A stretch of DNA of 9,463 bases from Alphaproteobacteria bacterium (GTDB lineage Bacteria; Pseudomonadota; Alphaproteobacteria; Micropepsales; Micropepsaceae): positions 1 to 9,463 of the forward strand of contig JAICVV010000055.1 of the NCBI GenBank assembly GCA_025935155.1, in the 5' to 3' direction. The position numbers and the translations under genes are program-made. The notes beneath the pieces are model-generated. The model did not search any database and was not told the origin of the DNA. It saw nothing but the letters and a program-made list of their open reading frames with translations. Positions 1 to 5,918 of this stretch are shown here, piece after piece (positions within the stretch are counted from its first letter, which is position 1; each line of letters starts with the position of its first letter).

Positions 1-848
1 GAGCGGTTGAACGGCCTGTCCCCAAGGATTGTTACCCGGTGCATTACGCGGCAATGCGGCTGATAATCGTCCACCGTGTAATGCTGGGTGCAGCGATTGT
101 CCCAGAACGCAAGCGTGTTCGCTTTCCAGCGCCAGCGGATAACGAATTCTGGCCGTTGAATGTGCTCAGAGATCAGCTCAAGAATTTTCCTGCTTTCCGC
201 TTTCGTCAGCCCAAGGATGCGCGTCGTGAACCCGGAATTCACGAAAAGACTGTCGCGGCCCGTTTCCGGATGCGTGCGCACCAAAGGATGCGTGACCGGC
301 GGATATTCCCGCCGCGCCCATGCATACCGCTCGATGCCGACTTTCAGGCTCGCGAGATGGTCCGGCGGAAACGAGCGCGTGAAATCGTGTTCGGCATCGA
401 GCGGCTGCAGGAAAGCGCGCAAGCTCGGCGACAGCGCCGCATAGGCCGCGCGCATGCTCGACCAAAGCGTGTCGCCGCCTTCGGGTGGCACGTGGCGGGC
501 ATAGAGCATTGACCCCATCGGGGGTGTTTCTATGAAGGTCACGTCCGCCCGCCACGCGCCTGTGTCGGTGTCGCTCGAAGGCTGATTGCCCAGCACCAGA
601 ACCTCGGGCGTCCCCGGCACGCTCGGACGGATGGGATGAAGGTGCAGCGCGCCAAAGCGCGCGGCGAACTCCCGTTGCTGCTGCGGCGTGAGGTCCTGGT
701 CCTCGAAGAAGAGCACTTCGTGCTTCAACAAGGCTTGCCGGATCTCGGCGATCGCTTCGCCGCTGAGCGGCTGAGCGAGATCGAAGCCGGTCACGCGCGC
801 GCCAAGGGTGGGAGACAAGGGCGCGATTTCGAGCAGGAACTTGGACAT
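1..848 (-). CDS. TauD/TfdA-family dioxygenase homologue with altered iron site (partial)
   Basis: The product resembles E. coli TauD (taurine:2-oxoglutarate dioxygenase, a cytoplasmic enzyme that releases sulfite from sulfonates) along its whole length. 282 codons are visible; TauD has 283, so only the last residue or two and the stop lie outside the window. Conserved blocks are DVTFIETPP (102-110), GGDTLW (124-129), FVNSGFTTR (202-210), RWRW (238-241) and TQHY (254-257). The iron triad should be H-x-D...H. Here D102 and H256 are present, but the first His is Arg100 (WRADVTF in place of WHTDVTF; codon CGG at 549-551). 2-oxoglutarate residues T127 and R267 and the sulfonate Arg R271 are kept, while the taurine contacts Y73 and N95 of E. 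coli align with R74 and T96. The start is supported by GGAGG (856-860) 7 bases upstream. The substrate is unknown; the protein may be inactive or do different chemistry. Family assignment is firm, function is not. Confidence 0.9.
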   Translation of the reverse strand, partial: MSKFLLEIAPLSPTLGARVTGFDLAQPLSGEAIAEIRQALLKHEVLFFEDQDLTPQQQREFAARFGALHLHPIRPSVPGTPEVLVLGNQPSSDTDTGAWRADVTFIETPPMGSMLYARHVPPEGGDTLWSSMRAAYAALSPSLRAFLQPLDAEHDFTRSFPPDHLASLKVGIERYAWARREYPPVTHPLVRTHPETGRDSLFVNSGFTTRILGLTKAESRKILELISEHIQRPEFVIRWRWKANTLAFWDNRCTQHYTVDDYQPHCRVMHRVTILGDRPFNR

Positions 849-871
849 GCTGCTACCTCCGAGCAGCAGGG

Positions 872-900
872 AATAAACACTACTAGATCGGTAGAGTAAA
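872..900 (-). promoter_or_regulatory. Candidate sigma70 promoter of the tauD-like gene with a dyad in the spacer
   Basis: On the minus strand a -35-like TTTACT (895-900) and a -10-like TTTATT (872-877) are 17 bases apart, each matching consensus at 4 of 6 positions. The spacer contains CTAC-N7-GTAG (880-894), a short inverted repeat where a repressor would block RNA polymerase. A start near 865 would leave a leader of about 17 bases that contains the GGAGG ribosome site. The promoter boxes are seen; repressor binding is inferred, and no regulator gene is adjacent inside the window. Confidence 0.35.
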
Positions 901-982
901 GAGGGTTTTGGCGGAAATTTATGACGAGGCGGTTTCGATCCTGCACCTTCGCGGCGGACTGGCGCATGGGCTATAGCGGGCA

Positions 983-1525
983 ATGCGATTGCCCACGTCT
1001 TTCACCATTCGACTTGCCTCCAAAGCAGACCTTCCCGCATTGGAAGGACTGGTTAGCCGCGCAATTGGTGAGCTGCTTCGGCCGTTCCTGTCACCGGAGG
1101 AATTGCATGCGTCGTTTGAAATCATGGGCGTCGATACCGAATTGATTTCCGATCGCACATATTTCGTCGTGGAGCAGAGCGGCACCTTGGCGGGCTGCGG
1201 CGGCTGGAGCCGCCGCGCCACCCATTTCGGTGCCGATCACTGGCATGATCGCGATTCACGGCCGCTCGATCCTCGAGCCGAGGCTGCGCGCGTCCGCGCC
1301 ATGTACACGCATCCCGATTTTGCGAGGAAGGGAATCGGCCGCGCCATACTCGCCCGGTGCGAAACGGAAGCGTCAGCGGAAGATTTTCGCGAACTCGAAC
1401 TGGTGGCGACGCTTGCGGGAGAGCCGCTCTACCGAGCTTGCGGTTACATAGAGACGGAACGCTTTGAAGCGCAGGCGCCGAGCGGCGCTGCCGTTCCGCT
1501 CGTGCGCATGCGAAAGAGCATGTGA
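983..1525 (+). CDS. GNAT-family N-acetyltransferase
   Basis: A 180-residue single-domain GNAT protein that should transfer an acetyl group from acetyl-CoA to an amine; the acceptor cannot be told. The N terminus (TIRLASKADLPALEGL, 8-23) is the usual beta1-alpha1 opening. A central strand leads to VRAMYTHPDFARKGIGRAIL (104-123), which contains the acetyl-CoA pyrophosphate motif R/Q-x-x-G-x-G/A as R115-K-G-I-G-R120. PLYRACGYIETERF (148-161) is the typical C-terminal motif B region with the Tyr of 'GY'. ATG at 983 has no strong Shine-Dalgarno sequence, so the start is less certain than the domain. It is the first gene of a plus-strand operon; its TGA overlaps the ATG of the phosphatase gene by one base. 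It could act on a small metabolite, an antibiotic or a protein N-terminus. Confidence 0.88.
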   Translation: MRLPTSFTIRLASKADLPALEGLVSRAIGELLRPFLSPEELHASFEIMGVDTELISDRTYFVVEQSGTLAGCGGWSRRATHFGADHWHDRDSRPLDPRAEAARVRAMYTHPDFARKGIGRAILARCETEASAEDFRELELVATLAGEPLYRACGYIETERFEAQAPSGAAVPLVRMRKSM

Positions 1526-2130
1526 TGCGAGCGCCGCTCGATCTCCTCTATAATTTCCATTGGGTGATCTCCGGCGAGATCGCCCGCTCCTCACAGGCCT
1601 ATCTTGGCTTTTTGCAGACTCTCCTCAAGGCGCATGGCATCGAAAGCGTGGTGAATTTGCGCGGCACGAAGCCAGGCTGGCGCTGGTGGGACTACGAAAC
1701 GCGCGTGTGTGCCGAGCTTGAGGTTGTGCATCGCGACGTGCGCTTTAATTCGCGACGGTTGCCTTCGCGGCTCATTCTACTCGACATGCTGGATGCCTTC
1801 GATGAGGCGCAGCGGCCCTTTTTGGTGAAATGCTCGGGCGGGCAGGACCGCACCAGCTTCGCTTCCGCTCTCTATCTGCTGCATACGCGAGGGTGGGGCG
1901 CGCGCGACGAAGCCGCGGGGCAATTTGCGCGCTGGCCCTATCTCCACTTTCCCAAACGGCAGCAGCGCTGGCTGCGCGCATTCTTTCGTTTCGCGGAAGA
2001 ATGCAGCAGCGGCCGAACTCTGCGCGAGTGGATTACGCAAGACTATGAACCAGAAGATTTCAAGGCGTGGCTCGAATCTCGTGGGCTTGGGGGCGCATTT
2101 CGTGGCACTCACACTGCGCACGGGAGGTGA
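1525..2130 (+). CDS. Tyrosine/dual-specificity-type protein phosphatase
   Basis: A 201-residue protein with the cysteine-phosphatase P-loop C-x5-R as C103-S-G-G-Q-D-R109-T-S, followed by a helix (SFASALYLLH). C103 would be the nucleophile and R109 the phosphate-binding residue. VVNLRG (42-47) is the strand and turn typical of bacterial DSP-like folds, and D71 (HRDVRFNS) sits about 32 residues before the Cys, where the general acid is expected. The usual His before the nucleophile is replaced by Lys (VKCSGG). There is no signal peptide or membrane segment, so it is probably cytoplasmic. ATG at 1525 shares its A with the TGA of the acetyltransferase gene (TGATG), pointing to translational coupling. 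A GTG at 1522 would add one residue. The substrate could be a phosphoprotein, a phosphoinositide-like molecule or a nucleotide; the sequence does not say which. Confidence 0.82.
   Translation: MRAPLDLLYNFHWVISGEIARSSQAYLGFLQTLLKAHGIESVVNLRGTKPGWRWWDYETRVCAELEVVHRDVRFNSRRLPSRLILLDMLDAFDEAQRPFLVKCSGGQDRTSFASALYLLHTRGWGARDEAAGQFARWPYLHFPKRQQRWLRAFFRFAEECSSGRTLREWITQDYEPEDFKAWLESRGLGGAFRGTHTAHGR
2123..2130 (+). promoter_or_regulatory. Consensus ribosome-binding site of alkB, overlapping the phosphatase stop
   Basis: GGAGGTGA is a full match to the anti-Shine-Dalgarno partner. Its last three bases are the TGA stop of the phosphatase gene, and ATG follows after 7 bases. This fixes the alkB start at 2138, although the same frame stays open upstream to 1925 inside the phosphatase gene. 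Confidence 0.8.
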
Positions 2131-2137
2131 CACGCAA

Positions 2138-2809
2138 ATGCTCAATAAGCCACTCGTAGTCGGGCCGGGTATTCTGCTGTGGCACAGTGCACTCGCACCA
2201 GATGTGCAGGAAGCGCTCGTCAGCGAGATTTTCCGACTAGCGAGAGATGCGCCGTTTTACCGTCCCCGCATGCCGGTTTCGGGTAAACCGTTTTCCGTGG
2301 AGGAAACCAATCTCGGTCCACTTGGCTGGGTATCCGATGAAACGGGCTATCGCTATAGCGCAACGCATCCGCAAACTGGGGGACAATGGCCGGCGGTTCC
2401 CAACTTGCTATGCGAACTGTGGAGCGCGGCCACGAATTATCCCGCGCCGCCCGAATGCTGCCTTGTGAACCTCTATCGCGGCACGGCGCGGATGGGGCTG
2501 CATCAGGATCGTGACGAGCAGGCGCTCGACGCGCCGGTCCTCTCTGTCTCTCTTGGAAACAGCGCGTTGTTCCGAATTGGTGGCATCAGCCGCCGCGATC
2601 CCACAAAGTCGCTCAAGTTAGATTCTGGGGACGTAGTGACCTTTGGCGGCCCGGCGCGACTCGCCTATCACGGGATCGACCGAGTCATGCCAGGCACGTC
2701 AGAGCTCGTTCCTGGTGGCGGCCGGATCAACCTGACCCTCCGCCGTGTGAGCCAGCCGGAAAGCAAGACGCCCGATCAGGGGGCTGATCGGGCGTCGCCT
2801 GCGCTTTAA
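2138..2809 (+). CDS. alkB: AlkB, Fe(II)/2-oxoglutarate-dependent DNA dealkylase
   Basis: A 223-residue protein that closely follows E. coli AlkB, which oxidatively removes methyl and related groups from 1-methyladenine and 3-methylcytosine in DNA and RNA. The iron ligands are H122 and D124 (LHQDRDE) and H178 (AYHGI). The 2-oxoglutarate arginines are R196 and R202 (RINLTLR). Other hallmarks are NLGPLGW (58-64), YRYS (71-74), WPAVP (84-88), CLVNLYRG (108-115) and GDVVTFGG (164-171). After R202 the chain continues about 20 residues, somewhat longer than E. coli AlkB. This tail (PESKTPDQGADRASPAL) is encoded by a perfect hairpin and may not be functional protein. The start is set by the consensus ribosome site ending 7 bases before ATG. 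It is the third gene of the acetyltransferase-phosphatase-alkB operon. No Ada-type regulator is adjacent in the window. Confidence 0.95.
   Translation: MLNKPLVVGPGILLWHSALAPDVQEALVSEIFRLARDAPFYRPRMPVSGKPFSVEETNLGPLGWVSDETGYRYSATHPQTGGQWPAVPNLLCELWSAATNYPAPPECCLVNLYRGTARMGLHQDRDEQALDAPVLSVSLGNSALFRIGGISRRDPTKSLKLDSGDVVTFGGPARLAYHGIDRVMPGTSELVPGGGRINLTLRRVSQPESKTPDQGADRASPAL
2767..2796. terminator. Perfect 13-bp hairpin inside the 3' end of alkB
   Basis: The arms GACGCCCGATCAG (2767-2779) and CTGATCGGGCGTC (2784-2796) pair perfectly around a GGGG loop. The plus strand continues as GCCTGCGCTTTAA, a poor U tract; the minus strand continues as TTGCTTTCC. The alkB stop (2807-2809) lies 11 bases after the hairpin, so the hairpin is translated as part of the coding end. 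It could work in both directions between convergent units. Stem strength is clear; efficiency without a long U tract is uncertain. Confidence 0.55.
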
Positions 2810-3085
2810 CGCGCCAGATGCCGGGAGGGGATGACCGGCATCCTTGAGAAGAGCGCCATCCAGCGTGCGAGCGGGGGGGCAGTGCCTGCTGGACGGTGAT
2901 CGCCCTTCCACTGATGAAGCTATGCACGGGTGCCACACTTTGCAAGTATTTTTTTTGATTAGAAAAAGTTCGTTAATTTCCGGTAGACAGTGACATATTT
3001 GTAACTTCTGTTGGCCGAACTCCAGCCTTTCCGCGATCTGCCAAGGAGCAGAATAAGCGATGCCGGAAGCCCCCTGCTGTCCGGC
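2810..3085. other. Structured convergent intergenic region without a clear gene
   Basis: This stretch separates alkB (plus) from the aminotransferase (minus). It contains GATGCCGG/CCGGCATC (2817-2824 and 2835-2842, perfect 8 bp, loop GAGGGGATGA). It also contains CCATCCAGC/GCTGGACGG (2856-2864 and 2888-2896, one mismatch that becomes a G-U pair in minus-strand RNA), whose loop holds seven G (2873-2879). A T8 run follows at 2949-2956 in an AT-rich patch (about 2935-3005). On the minus strand TTGCAA (2940-2945) and TAGCTT (2917-2922) are spaced 17 bases, a weak promoter candidate. A 22-codon ORF (2831-2899) has its SD only 2 bases from ATG and is not convincing. A minus-strand small RNA is possible but unproven. 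Confidence 0.4.
3062..3085 (-). terminator. Candidate terminator directly after the aminotransferase stop
   Basis: The arms GCCGGAAGC (3062-3070) and GCT-G-TCCGGC (3076-3085) form a 9-bp stem with one bulged G (3079) around CCCCT. The hairpin begins on the base next to the TAA stop (3086-3088). On the minus strand it is followed by ATCGCTTATTCTGC, only mildly T-rich, so termination is inferred from position and stem strength. Confidence 0.4.
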
Positions 3086-4477
3086 TTACATCTTCCCGAA
3101 ATCGTGAGCGGTGCGGTCGATAGCGTCCTTCAGCTTCGCCACGATCTCCTCGATTTCGCCCTCGCTGACGGTCAGGGGCGGCGAAAGCACCATCGTATCC
3201 CGGATAGCGCGGGAGATAAGACCGCTGCCGAAGCAATAATTTCGGCAATGACTGCCTACGCGGCCGATCTCCGGGAAGAAGCTGCGTTCCGGCTTGTTGG
3301 GCACGAGTTCCACGGCGGCCAGCAGCCCATGACCGCGAACCTCGCCCACCAAAGGGTGGTTCTCGAATGTCTCGTGCAGGCGCCGCTGCAGGTAAGGCCC
3401 GATGCTGTTCTTCACCCGCGGCACCAGCCCGGTACGTTCAATGACCTCCAGGTTTCGTACCGCAACGGCCGAGGCAACCGGGTGGCCGGAGTAAGTGTAG
3501 CCATGCACCATCTCCTCATTGGCATTAAGGATGGTGTCTGCCATTCGCTTGCCCAGCGAAACTCCGCTGATCGGCTGGTAACCGGAGGAAAGCCCTTTCG
3601 CCATGCTGATGATATCCGGGTGGATGGCGTAAGTCTGGCAGCCGAACCATTCGCCGGTTCGGCCGAAGCCCGTAATCACTTCGTCGATGTGGAGCAGCAC
3701 ATCGTATTTGGCGCAGATGTTCTGAACTTCCGGCCAGTAGGTCGCCGGGGGAAAGATGAGGCCGCCAGCGCCCTGAATCGGTTCAGCCGAGAAAGAGGCC
3801 ACGCGTTCCGGCCCCAGTTCAAGAATGCGGTCCTCCAGCTGGCGTGCGATCAGCAGGCCAAATTCTTCCGGATCGATATCGCCATAACCGGCAGCCTTTG
3901 CGCCAAACCAATACGGCGCAGGCACTTTGGCGAAACCCGGCAGCGGCAGATCCCATTGCGGATGCATCGGTGTGAGGCCGGAAAGCGACGCCGCCGCGAA
4001 CGTGACGCCGTGATAAGCAAGCTCGCGGCTGATGTGGATTTTCTTGTCCGGCCGGCCGCGCAAATTCCAGTAATAACGGATCAGCTTCAGCGCGGTATCG
4101 TTCGCCTCCGATCCCGAATTGGCGAACAGGACGTGCTCGTGGCCATTTGGCAGAAGCAATGCGAGTTTGGCTGCAAGGTCGATGGTGTAGGGATTCGAGG
4201 TCTTGAAGAAGTGATTGTAATAGGGAAGTACGCGCAGCGCTTCGCAGCCCGCCTCCGCCAGCTCCTTGTTGCCGTAGCCCACCTGCACGCACCACAACCC
4301 AGCCATGCCGTCGATAATCTTCCTGCCTTCGGAATCCCACAGATAGACTCCATCGGCTTTGGTGATGACGCGCACGCCTTCGGCATTGAGCGCTGCGGTA
4401 TCCGCAAAGGGGTGTACGTGGTGGGCGGCGTCGAGCGCCTGCCAATGTTTGGTGAGGTTATGCGTTTCGCTGACCAT
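3086..4477 (-). CDS. Class III omega-aminotransferase, putrescine/polyamine:pyruvate (SpuC) type
   Basis: A 463-residue PLP enzyme of fold type I, class III, close in sequence to the Chromobacterium violaceum omega-transaminase and to SpuC-type polyamine:pyruvate aminotransferases. It should move a terminal amino group from a diamine or other omega-amine to pyruvate. Visible hallmarks are HWQALDAAHHVHPF (11-24), DGMAGLWC (56-63), the phosphate-binding NSGSEANDTALK (120-131), HIDEVITGFGRTGEWFG (263-279) with the pyridine-binding D265, the Schiff-base K294 in SMAKGLSSGYQPI, and HGYTYSGHP (325-333). R423 aligns with the mobile substrate-carboxylate arginine of omega-transaminases. ATG at 4477 matches the family's N terminus; an in-frame ATG at 4543 would add 22 atypical residues. 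The ribosome site (GCGAGG) is weak. The 282-base upstream gap suggests its own promoter. The fold is certain; the substrate is inferred and could also be an aromatic amine or beta-alanine. Confidence 0.93.
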   Translation of the reverse strand: MVSETHNLTKHWQALDAAHHVHPFADTAALNAEGVRVITKADGVYLWDSEGRKIIDGMAGLWCVQVGYGNKELAEAGCEALRVLPYYNHFFKTSNPYTIDLAAKLALLLPNGHEHVLFANSGSEANDTALKLIRYYWNLRGRPDKKIHISRELAYHGVTFAAASLSGLTPMHPQWDLPLPGFAKVPAPYWFGAKAAGYGDIDPEEFGLLIARQLEDRILELGPERVASFSAEPIQGAGGLIFPPATYWPEVQNICAKYDVLLHIDEVITGFGRTGEWFGCQTYAIHPDIISMAKGLSSGYQPISGVSLGKRMADTILNANEEMVHGYTYSGHPVASAVAVRNLEVIERTGLVPRVKNSIGPYLQRRLHETFENHPLVGEVRGHGLLAAVELVPNKPERSFFPEIGRVGSHCRNYCFGSGLISRAIRDTMVLSPPLTVSEGEIEEIVAKLKDAIDRTAHDFGKM

Positions 4478-4759
4478 AACGGCCTCGCCTGAATTATGTT
4501 GTGAAGAGACGGTTAAGAACGCCCTGCGTTCCACACGCCGCACGAGAGTGCAGCCACCGGATTACGGCGGGTTGTAACCGATACGGGCGCAGAGGATGAG
4601 CAGCGCACTTTTGCGGGTCATAATTCCCCGTATAGCAGGCTTGTGCCGCCAGAATCCAGCAGCAGGATAAGCCGCAGGCTTATGATCGCGGGCGGCGCCG
4701 GCAGCAGCTTCAGCATCGGCCCTTTCCGATGCTGAAGCTACGCCGTGGGAGCAACTGCG
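4478..4759. other. Intergenic region between GST and aminotransferase genes
   Basis: The region holds the long hairpin listed separately and a short perfect hairpin ATAAGCC-GCA-GGCTTAT (4667-4683). On the minus strand a 19-codon ORF runs from 4621 to 4562 (starts MTRKSALL, ends YNPP) with GGGGA a few bases before its ATG; it would be an upstream ORF in the aminotransferase leader, but nothing else supports it. A CATAAT box (minus, 4498-4493) lies 15 bases before the aminotransferase ATG without a good -35. No RNA gene or larger protein gene was seen. Confidence 0.4.
4706..4739 (-). terminator. Perfect 14-bp hairpin downstream of the GST gene
   Basis: AGCTTCAGCATCGG (4706-4719) and CCGATGCTGAAGCT (4726-4739) pair without mismatch around CCCTTT. 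The hairpin starts 20 bases past the GST stop, the position expected for ending the arsR-SRPBCC-GST transcript. Neither strand has a T tract after the stem, so it may instead protect the mRNA 3' end or need Rho. Confidence 0.45.
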
Positions 4760-5407
4760 CTATCGTTGCTGCAGAATGGCGGGCGCCTCCGCCGCCGTCT
4801 TTTGCCATGAGGGCAGCGACTTGAGATCTGCTGCCCAGCGCTGAATGCCGCGATAGGATTCCAGCGGGAATTTCGCCTGCTCCGCGATGAAGTTCATTGC
4901 ACCCAGCGAGAAATCCGCCAGCGTCAGCGACTCGCCTGCGACATAGCGATGTCTTTGCAATTCGCCATCGAGCACAGGGGCGAGCCGCGCGAACATTTCC
5001 TCGCCTCGGGCGATTTCGCGGGCATCTGGTTCGCCACGCTGAAACAGCTGCTTTACGTAATTCTCAAACGCGAAAATGGCGCAGGCAGGGTCCCAATGCG
5101 CGCTGTCCCAGAACTGCCATTTCACGATTTGCAACCGCGCTTTGATATCCTCTGGCAGCAGCTCCGCTGCCGGCTTTTGTGCAGCTAGGTACTGCAGGAT
5201 CGCGTTCGATTCCCACAACACGTAACCGCCGTCTTCCAGCACCGGCATGCGCATGTTCGGATTGCGACCCGCAAATTCCGGCGTCCGGTGCGCGCCCTTC
5301 GAGAAATCGACCAACACCGGCTCGAAAACGATCCCGAGATGGTTTGCGGCCCACATCACTTTGAAGGCGCGCGGGCTTAATGGAAAGACGTGTAGCTTAA
5401 TGGTCAT
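4760..5407 (-). CDS. Glutathione S-transferase-like protein
   Basis: A 215-residue cytosolic GST-fold protein, of normal family length. The N-terminal thioredoxin-like domain (about 1-80) has SPRAFKV at 11-17, where S11 is the likely catalytic or glutathione-activating residue. The cis-proline is in MPV (P55) and the gamma-glutamyl-binding 'ES' pair is at 66-67 (LWESNAILQYL). The helical C-terminal domain contains SLTLAD (160-165), the conserved N-capping box with T162 and D165. It probably conjugates glutathione to an electrophile, but many bacterial GST-like proteins have other roles. AGGAG ends 6 bases before ATG, giving a firm start. It is the third gene after arsR and the SRPBCC gene, 37 bases downstream of the latter, and is probably co-transcribed with them. 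Confidence 0.9.
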   Translation of the reverse strand: MTIKLHVFPLSPRAFKVMWAANHLGIVFEPVLVDFSKGAHRTPEFAGRNPNMRMPVLEDGGYVLWESNAILQYLAAQKPAAELLPEDIKARLQIVKWQFWDSAHWDPACAIFAFENYVKQLFQRGEPDAREIARGEEMFARLAPVLDGELQRHRYVAGESLTLADFSLGAMNFIAEQAKFPLESYRGIQRWAADLKSLPSWQKTAAEAPAILQQR

Positions 5408-5444
5408 TGGCTTCTCCTTTTTGAATTGAGATCGGGTCAGCGTT

Positions 5445-5918
5445 TCAGCCTCCGCTTGCGGCTGCGGCGTAGCGTTCGAGCAAGCCGCTCCAGCCTTGCG
5501 GAGAGTCTACGACGGCACGAATCTCTTCGGCATCGGCGGCAGCAATACGATGCAGCAGTTCCACGCGGGTGGTATTCGCCCCTTCCGCGATGAACTGAAT
5601 CTCCACGACGCTTTCCACCGCCTGATCGATCTCGAATTTGCTGTTCAGATGCCAGGAGAGCGCGAGGTGCGATGGCGGCTCCCAGGCCAGCACCTTTCCC
5701 CATTGGCACTCCGATCCATCGACGCCGGTTTCGTACCAGCGGCCGCCCTGTCGGGGCTCGATGAAGACGTCTTGCATTTCAACCTTTCCGATGTGATGGG
5801 ATTTGGGCCACCAGCTGCCGAAGCGCGCCGTGAACACCTCGAACGCGTGCGCCTGAGGCGCCCTCACGACAATGGATTTGCGTACCGGCGCGGGAGCTAT
5901 TTCGATCGGCGCGTTCAT
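5445..5918 (-). CDS. SRPBCC (AHSA1/START-like) domain protein
   Basis: A 157-residue single-domain protein of the AHSA1-like branch of the SRPBCC helix-grip fold, a small-molecule-binding beta-barrel. Typical elements are the opening KSIVVRAPQAHAFEVFTARFGSWW (as a block, 14-37), GGRWYETGVDG (58-68), WGKVLAWEPPSHLALSW (73-89), the paired strands ending TTRVELLHR (116-124), and the closing QGWSGLLERYA (141-151). The start at 5918 overlaps the arsR stop by 4 bases (ATGA), with AAGGA about 8 bases upstream inside arsR. The frame stays open upstream to 6008, but that part lies inside arsR. The ArsR-SRPBCC pair is common in bacteria, where the partner is thought to bind or process the inducing compound; the ligand here is unknown. 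Confidence 0.92.
   Translation of the reverse strand: MNAPIEIAPAPVRKSIVVRAPQAHAFEVFTARFGSWWPKSHHIGKVEMQDVFIEPRQGGRWYETGVDGSECQWGKVLAWEPPSHLALSWHLNSKFEIDQAVESVVEIQFIAEGANTTRVELLHRIAAADAEEIRAVVDSPQGWSGLLERYAAAASGG

Noticed and set aside
39..512. A 157-codon plus-strand frame inside the tauD-like gene
   Set aside because: Antisense shadow of a protein that aligns with TauD along its length.
1925..2137. Upstream extension of the alkB frame
   Set aside because: It overlaps the phosphatase gene in another frame, does not resemble AlkB, and a consensus ribosome site points to ATG 2138.
3011..4492. A 493-codon plus-strand open frame opposite the aminotransferase
   Set aside because: It mirrors the aminotransferase gene, has no recognisable domain and has composition typical of an antisense shadow; the minus-strand protein has all class III aminotransferase motifs.
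4478..4543. A 22-residue N-terminal extension of the aminotransferase
   Set aside because: The added residues do not match the family, whose N terminus begins close to ATG 4477.
4630..4655. A sigma54 promoter for the aminotransferase (GGCACAAGCCTGCT, minus strand)
   Set aside because: The GG to GC spacing is one base short of the strict sigma54 requirement and the -24 T is missing.
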